Shown here: piece by piece, positions 61,887 through 64,000 of the stretch
How the letters are laid out: the number at the start of each line of letters is the position of its first letter
Position numbering within the stretch: the first letter of the stretch is position 1
Assembly (NCBI RefSeq): GCF_035712445.1
Contig: NZ_DASTAT010000124.1
Span: 1 to 64,000 of the forward strand
DNA: 64,000 bases
Reading direction: 5' to 3'
Source of the DNA: Oligoflexus sp.
Lineage (GTDB): Bacteria > Bdellovibrionota_B > Oligoflexia > Oligoflexales > Oligoflexaceae
Made by a program: the position numbers and the translations under genes
The notes under the pieces: generated by a model
Database searches by the model: none
What the model was told of the DNA's origin: nothing
Seen by the model: only the letters and a program-made list of their open reading frames with translations

Positions 61887-62522
61887 ATGTACGAATTCGT
61901 CGTGAAGGTTGCGACTCAGGATGAAGTTCATTTCGCTGAAGAGATCAGCAAGGAAATGGAAGCCAGCGCACGCGCGCGTGGGACAGGCATTGCGAAGCGA
62001 ACGCCGGAATATCTTGCCGAGAAGATGCTTTCAGGCAAGGCGTTCATCGCTTTGGAAACGACTCAGAATAAAGTCGCAGGATTCTGCTACATGGAGAGCT
62101 GGAGCAACGGGGCGCATATTGCGAACTCGGGTCTCCTGATATTTCCCGAATATCGGCGTTTTGGTTTGGCAAGGCAGCTGAAAGCGTTTTCCTTCGAGGA
62201 ATCGAAGCGTCGTTTTCCTGAAGCCAAATTCTTCGGTCTGACCACGAGTCTGGCTGTTATGAATATCAATAGCGAGCTGGGCTATCGTCCTGTCACGTAC
62301 AGTGAGCTGACGCAGGATGAAGAATTCTGGGCCAGCTGCCAGAGCTGCGTGAATTATCCGACGCTGATCAGCAAGGAAAAGAAAAACTGCCTCTGCACCG
62401 CGATGCTCTTTGACCCCGAGTGGGAAAAAAAGCGTCTGCAGAAGCTGAAATCCGCGCCTTCTGTGGTGATGGTCGAAAATGAAGCGATCCGCACCGCGGG
62501 CAACCTTGCGCTTGATATTTAG
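61887..62522 (+). CDS. GNAT N-acetyltransferase of the arginine operon (N-acyl-glutamate synthase-like)
   Basis: 211 aa from ATG 61887 (GTG 61845 and ATG 61854 lie in the palindrome). It begins MYEFVVKVATQDEVHFAEEI and has SARARGTGIAKRTPEYLAEKM, GKAFIALE, IFPEYRRFGLARQLKAF (acyl-CoA loop) and SELGYRP. This form and its place before argC/argD match the GNAT acyltransferase that opens arginine operons of Bacteroidetes, proposed to make N-acetyl- or N-succinyl-glutamate. No ArgA-type kinase-like domain. Acyl donor not determined by sequence. Confidence 0.8.
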   Translation: MYEFVVKVATQDEVHFAEEISKEMEASARARGTGIAKRTPEYLAEKMLSGKAFIALETTQNKVAGFCYMESWSNGAHIANSGLLIFPEYRRFGLARQLKAFSFEESKRRFPEAKFFGLTTSLAVMNINSELGYRPVTYSELTQDEEFWASCQSCVNYPTLISKEKKNCLCTAMLFDPEWEKKRLQKLKSAPSVVMVENEAIRTAGNLALDI

Positions 62523-62545
62523 GGCCTCGATCTCAGGAGACGACT

Positions 62546-63517
62546 ATGCTGCACGCAGCCATCATCGGAGCCGCTGGTTATACCGGCGGCGAACTCTTAC
62601 GCCTGCTGCTCAACCACCCCGCCGTCGGCGCAGTGGAAGCCGTGAGTGCGAGTCATGCCGGCCAGAGTCTTGCCAAGGCTCACCCGGACCTTTTGAATTT
62701 TTCGAAGCAGAATTTCGTGTCGGGCCTTTCCGAAGACTCGCATGATGTGATCTTTCTGTGCGGCGGCCACGGGGAATCACGACGGCTCATGGATCAGCAT
62801 CAGCTGGAGCGCAAGGCTGCGCTGATCATCGACCTGAGCCAGGACTTTCGCCTGGCGGACGGTGAGCACGACTTCGTCTACGGTCTGCCCGAGGCCTTTG
62901 GTGCTTCGATTCCCGGTAAAAAACGCATCGCGAATCCCGGCTGCTTTGCGACCGCGATTCAGCTGGCTCTATTGCCCTTGGCGGCTCATGGCTGGCTGAC
63001 GGATGAGCTGCATATCACAGGCATCACAGGTTCGACCGGCGCCGGACAAAGGCTGCAGGACACGCTGCATTTTTCCTGGCGTCATGACAATCTTTCTGTT
63101 TACAAGCCCTTTGCGCATCAGCATCTGGCCGAAATTCAGGCGACCCTGAGGCAGCTGCAGCCCGATTATGAAAAAACGCCGCTTTTTATTCCGATGCGTG
63201 GGCCTTTCACGCGCGGAATTCTGGTGTCGGTGCATACGCTCTGCAAGGCTTCCGCCCATGCCCTGGTGAAGGCCTTTGATGATTACTATGAAGCGGCTCC
63301 TTTTGTGCATCGCACGGCTGAGGAAGCGGATCTGAAGCGGGTGGTGAATACCAACAACGCGCTTTTGTCTGTGGAAAAATACGGCAGTCACGCCCACATC
63401 GTCTGCTGCCTGGATAATCTTCTGAAGGGCGCCAGCGGCCAGGCCGTGCATAATATGAACCTGGCTTTGGGCCTGCCGGAAACCCTGGGTTTAGGGCTGA
63501 AACCTTCTGCTTTTTGA
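62546..63517 (+). CDS. argC: N-acyl-gamma-glutamyl-phosphate reductase
   Basis: 323 aa NADPH-dependent reductase, third step of arginine synthesis. Rossmann motif IIGAAGYTGGELLRLL, catalytic Cys133 in NPGCFATA and later His in HQHL; FIPMRGPFTRGI and LDNLLKGASGQAVHN are diagnostic. AGGAG precedes the ATG. 23 bases after the GNAT gene and 8 before argD. The substrate could be the N-acetyl or N-succinyl form. Confidence 0.95.
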   Translation: MLHAAIIGAAGYTGGELLRLLLNHPAVGAVEAVSASHAGQSLAKAHPDLLNFSKQNFVSGLSEDSHDVIFLCGGHGESRRLMDQHQLERKAALIIDLSQDFRLADGEHDFVYGLPEAFGASIPGKKRIANPGCFATAIQLALLPLAAHGWLTDELHITGITGSTGAGQRLQDTLHFSWRHDNLSVYKPFAHQHLAEIQATLRQLQPDYEKTPLFIPMRGPFTRGILVSVHTLCKASAHALVKAFDDYYEAAPFVHRTAEEADLKRVVNTNNALLSVEKYGSHAHIVCCLDNLLKGASGQAVHNMNLALGLPETLGLGLKPSAF

Positions 63518-63525
63518 GGACCATC

Positions 63526-64000
63526 ATGCGCCCTTTAGCGGTTTATGCAAAATTTGATCTGGCTCTGACCCGCGCGTTGGGGTCCTATCTCTATAATGAT
63601 AAAGGCCAGGCCATCCTGGATTTTTACAGCGGGCACGGCGTGATCTCGATCGGTCACAGTCATCCGCGATTCGTGGAGCGTCTTAAAGAGCAGATGGATC
63701 GCCTGCTCTATTATTCCAATGCGGTGGATTTTGAAGAGCAGTATGCGCTCTGCCGCGTGTTGGGTGATCTGAGCGGCTGCGCGGACTATGACCTTTTCCT
63801 GGCGAACTCGGGCGCGGAGGCTGTGGAAAATGCTTTGAAAGTGGCGTCGTATGTCACCGGCCGGAAAAAGATGGTGGTGATGCTGAATAGCTTCCATGGT
63901 CGCACCTCGCTGGCTGCGCAGTGCACGGAAGCCTCGAAGATATGCGCGCCGATCAATAGCGGTCTGGATGTCACCTTCATTCCCCTTGGGGATGAAGCGG
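63526..64000 (+). CDS. argD: acyl-ornithine aminotransferase (3' truncated)
   Basis: The first 158 residues of a class III PLP aminotransferase run off the window end. GAGGA precedes the ATG. ILDFYSGHGVISIGHSHP, FLANSGAEAVENALKVAS and NSFHGRT match ArgD; the last two bracket the PLP-phosphate-binding region. The catalytic Lys lies beyond the window. The sequence is closest in style to Bacteroidetes ArgD (which acts on N-succinylornithine there), so the acyl group is uncertain. Confidence 0.9.
   Translation, partial: MRPLAVYAKFDLALTRALGSYLYNDKGQAILDFYSGHGVISIGHSHPRFVERLKEQMDRLLYYSNAVDFEEQYALCRVLGDLSGCADYDLFLANSGAEAVENALKVASYVTGRKKMVVMLNSFHGRTSLAAQCTEASKICAPINSGLDVTFIPLGDEA

Overview
The window reads as a chromosomal stretch of a GC-rich, Gram-negative, predatory-bacterium-like proteobacterium. 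The best guess is the Bdellovibrionota/Oligoflexia (Oligoflexus-like). The basis is many lipoproteins and outer-membrane barrels, a TIGR02147-type regulator beside a lipoprotein, DUF4360 and DUF2271 proteins, very large kinase/ATPase/GGDEF signalling proteins and a DUF2760/Hsp70/Hsp70-DUF3731 cluster. This placement is inference; no rRNA is present to confirm it. I saw no tRNA, rRNA, CRISPR array, insertion sequence or prophage. Gene density is high and most genes have a clear purine-rich ribosome binding site.

Layout. 1-9.8 kb: end of an unknown protein, a 42-aa hidden gene, a lipoprotein cytochrome c, an orphan sugar transferase, a 1665-aa Ser/Thr kinase-ATPase-GAF-GGDEF protein, a two-domain FabG-like reductase and a second cytochrome c lipoprotein. 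9.9-17.5 kb: an unknown gene, apaG, a beta-barrel protein, then a tightly coupled DUF2760/Hsp70/Hsp70-DUF3731 chaperone operon. 17.7-22.2 kb: envelope genes, including a PBP1b-type peptidoglycan synthase followed by a TPR lipoprotein that could be its activator, and a DUF4360 protein. 22.3-27.7 kb: three paralogous membrane proteins with class III nucleotidyl-cyclase-like domains, whose catalytic residues are intact to different degrees. 27.7-29.6 kb: a secreted cytochrome/copper monooxygenase interrupted by an in-frame TGA. 29.9-34.9 kb: a complete branched-chain amino-acid ABC transporter operon (livF, livG, livM, livH, livK-like).

34.9-45.6 kb: an intergenic block with 54/57-bp tandem repeats, an OmpA-family barrel, a STAS-like/helical protein, a TIGR02147 regulator coupled to a lipoprotein, a trypsin-like protease, a DUF2271 lipoprotein divergent from a membrane-bound LuxR-type regulator (with a large dyad between them), a coiled-coil lipoprotein and an envelope protein. 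45.7-56.4 kb: a long-chain acyl-CoA ligase with a DUF5916 protein, a HEAT-like membrane protein, a lipoprotein with a metzincin-like zinc motif, ferrochelatase, an AEC transporter, a DUF1275 protein and a stand-alone receiver. 56.5-61.7 kb: a small lipoprotein, a hidden 32-aa membrane peptide, two receiver-TPR proteins, a 2OG-Fe(II) hydroxylase and a regulator with HTH before receiver. 61.8-64 kb: the start of an arginine biosynthesis operon (GNAT acetyltransferase, argC, argD) resembling the Bacteroidetes type, with a palindrome in front.

The strongest candidates for unusual biology are the three-gene cyclase-like cluster with its shared PHQ...G...E.T.P linker, the kinase-to-GGDEF giant protein, the metzincin-motif lipoprotein, the dyad that overlaps the ribosome binding site of the membrane LuxR gene, and the interrupted copper monooxygenase.
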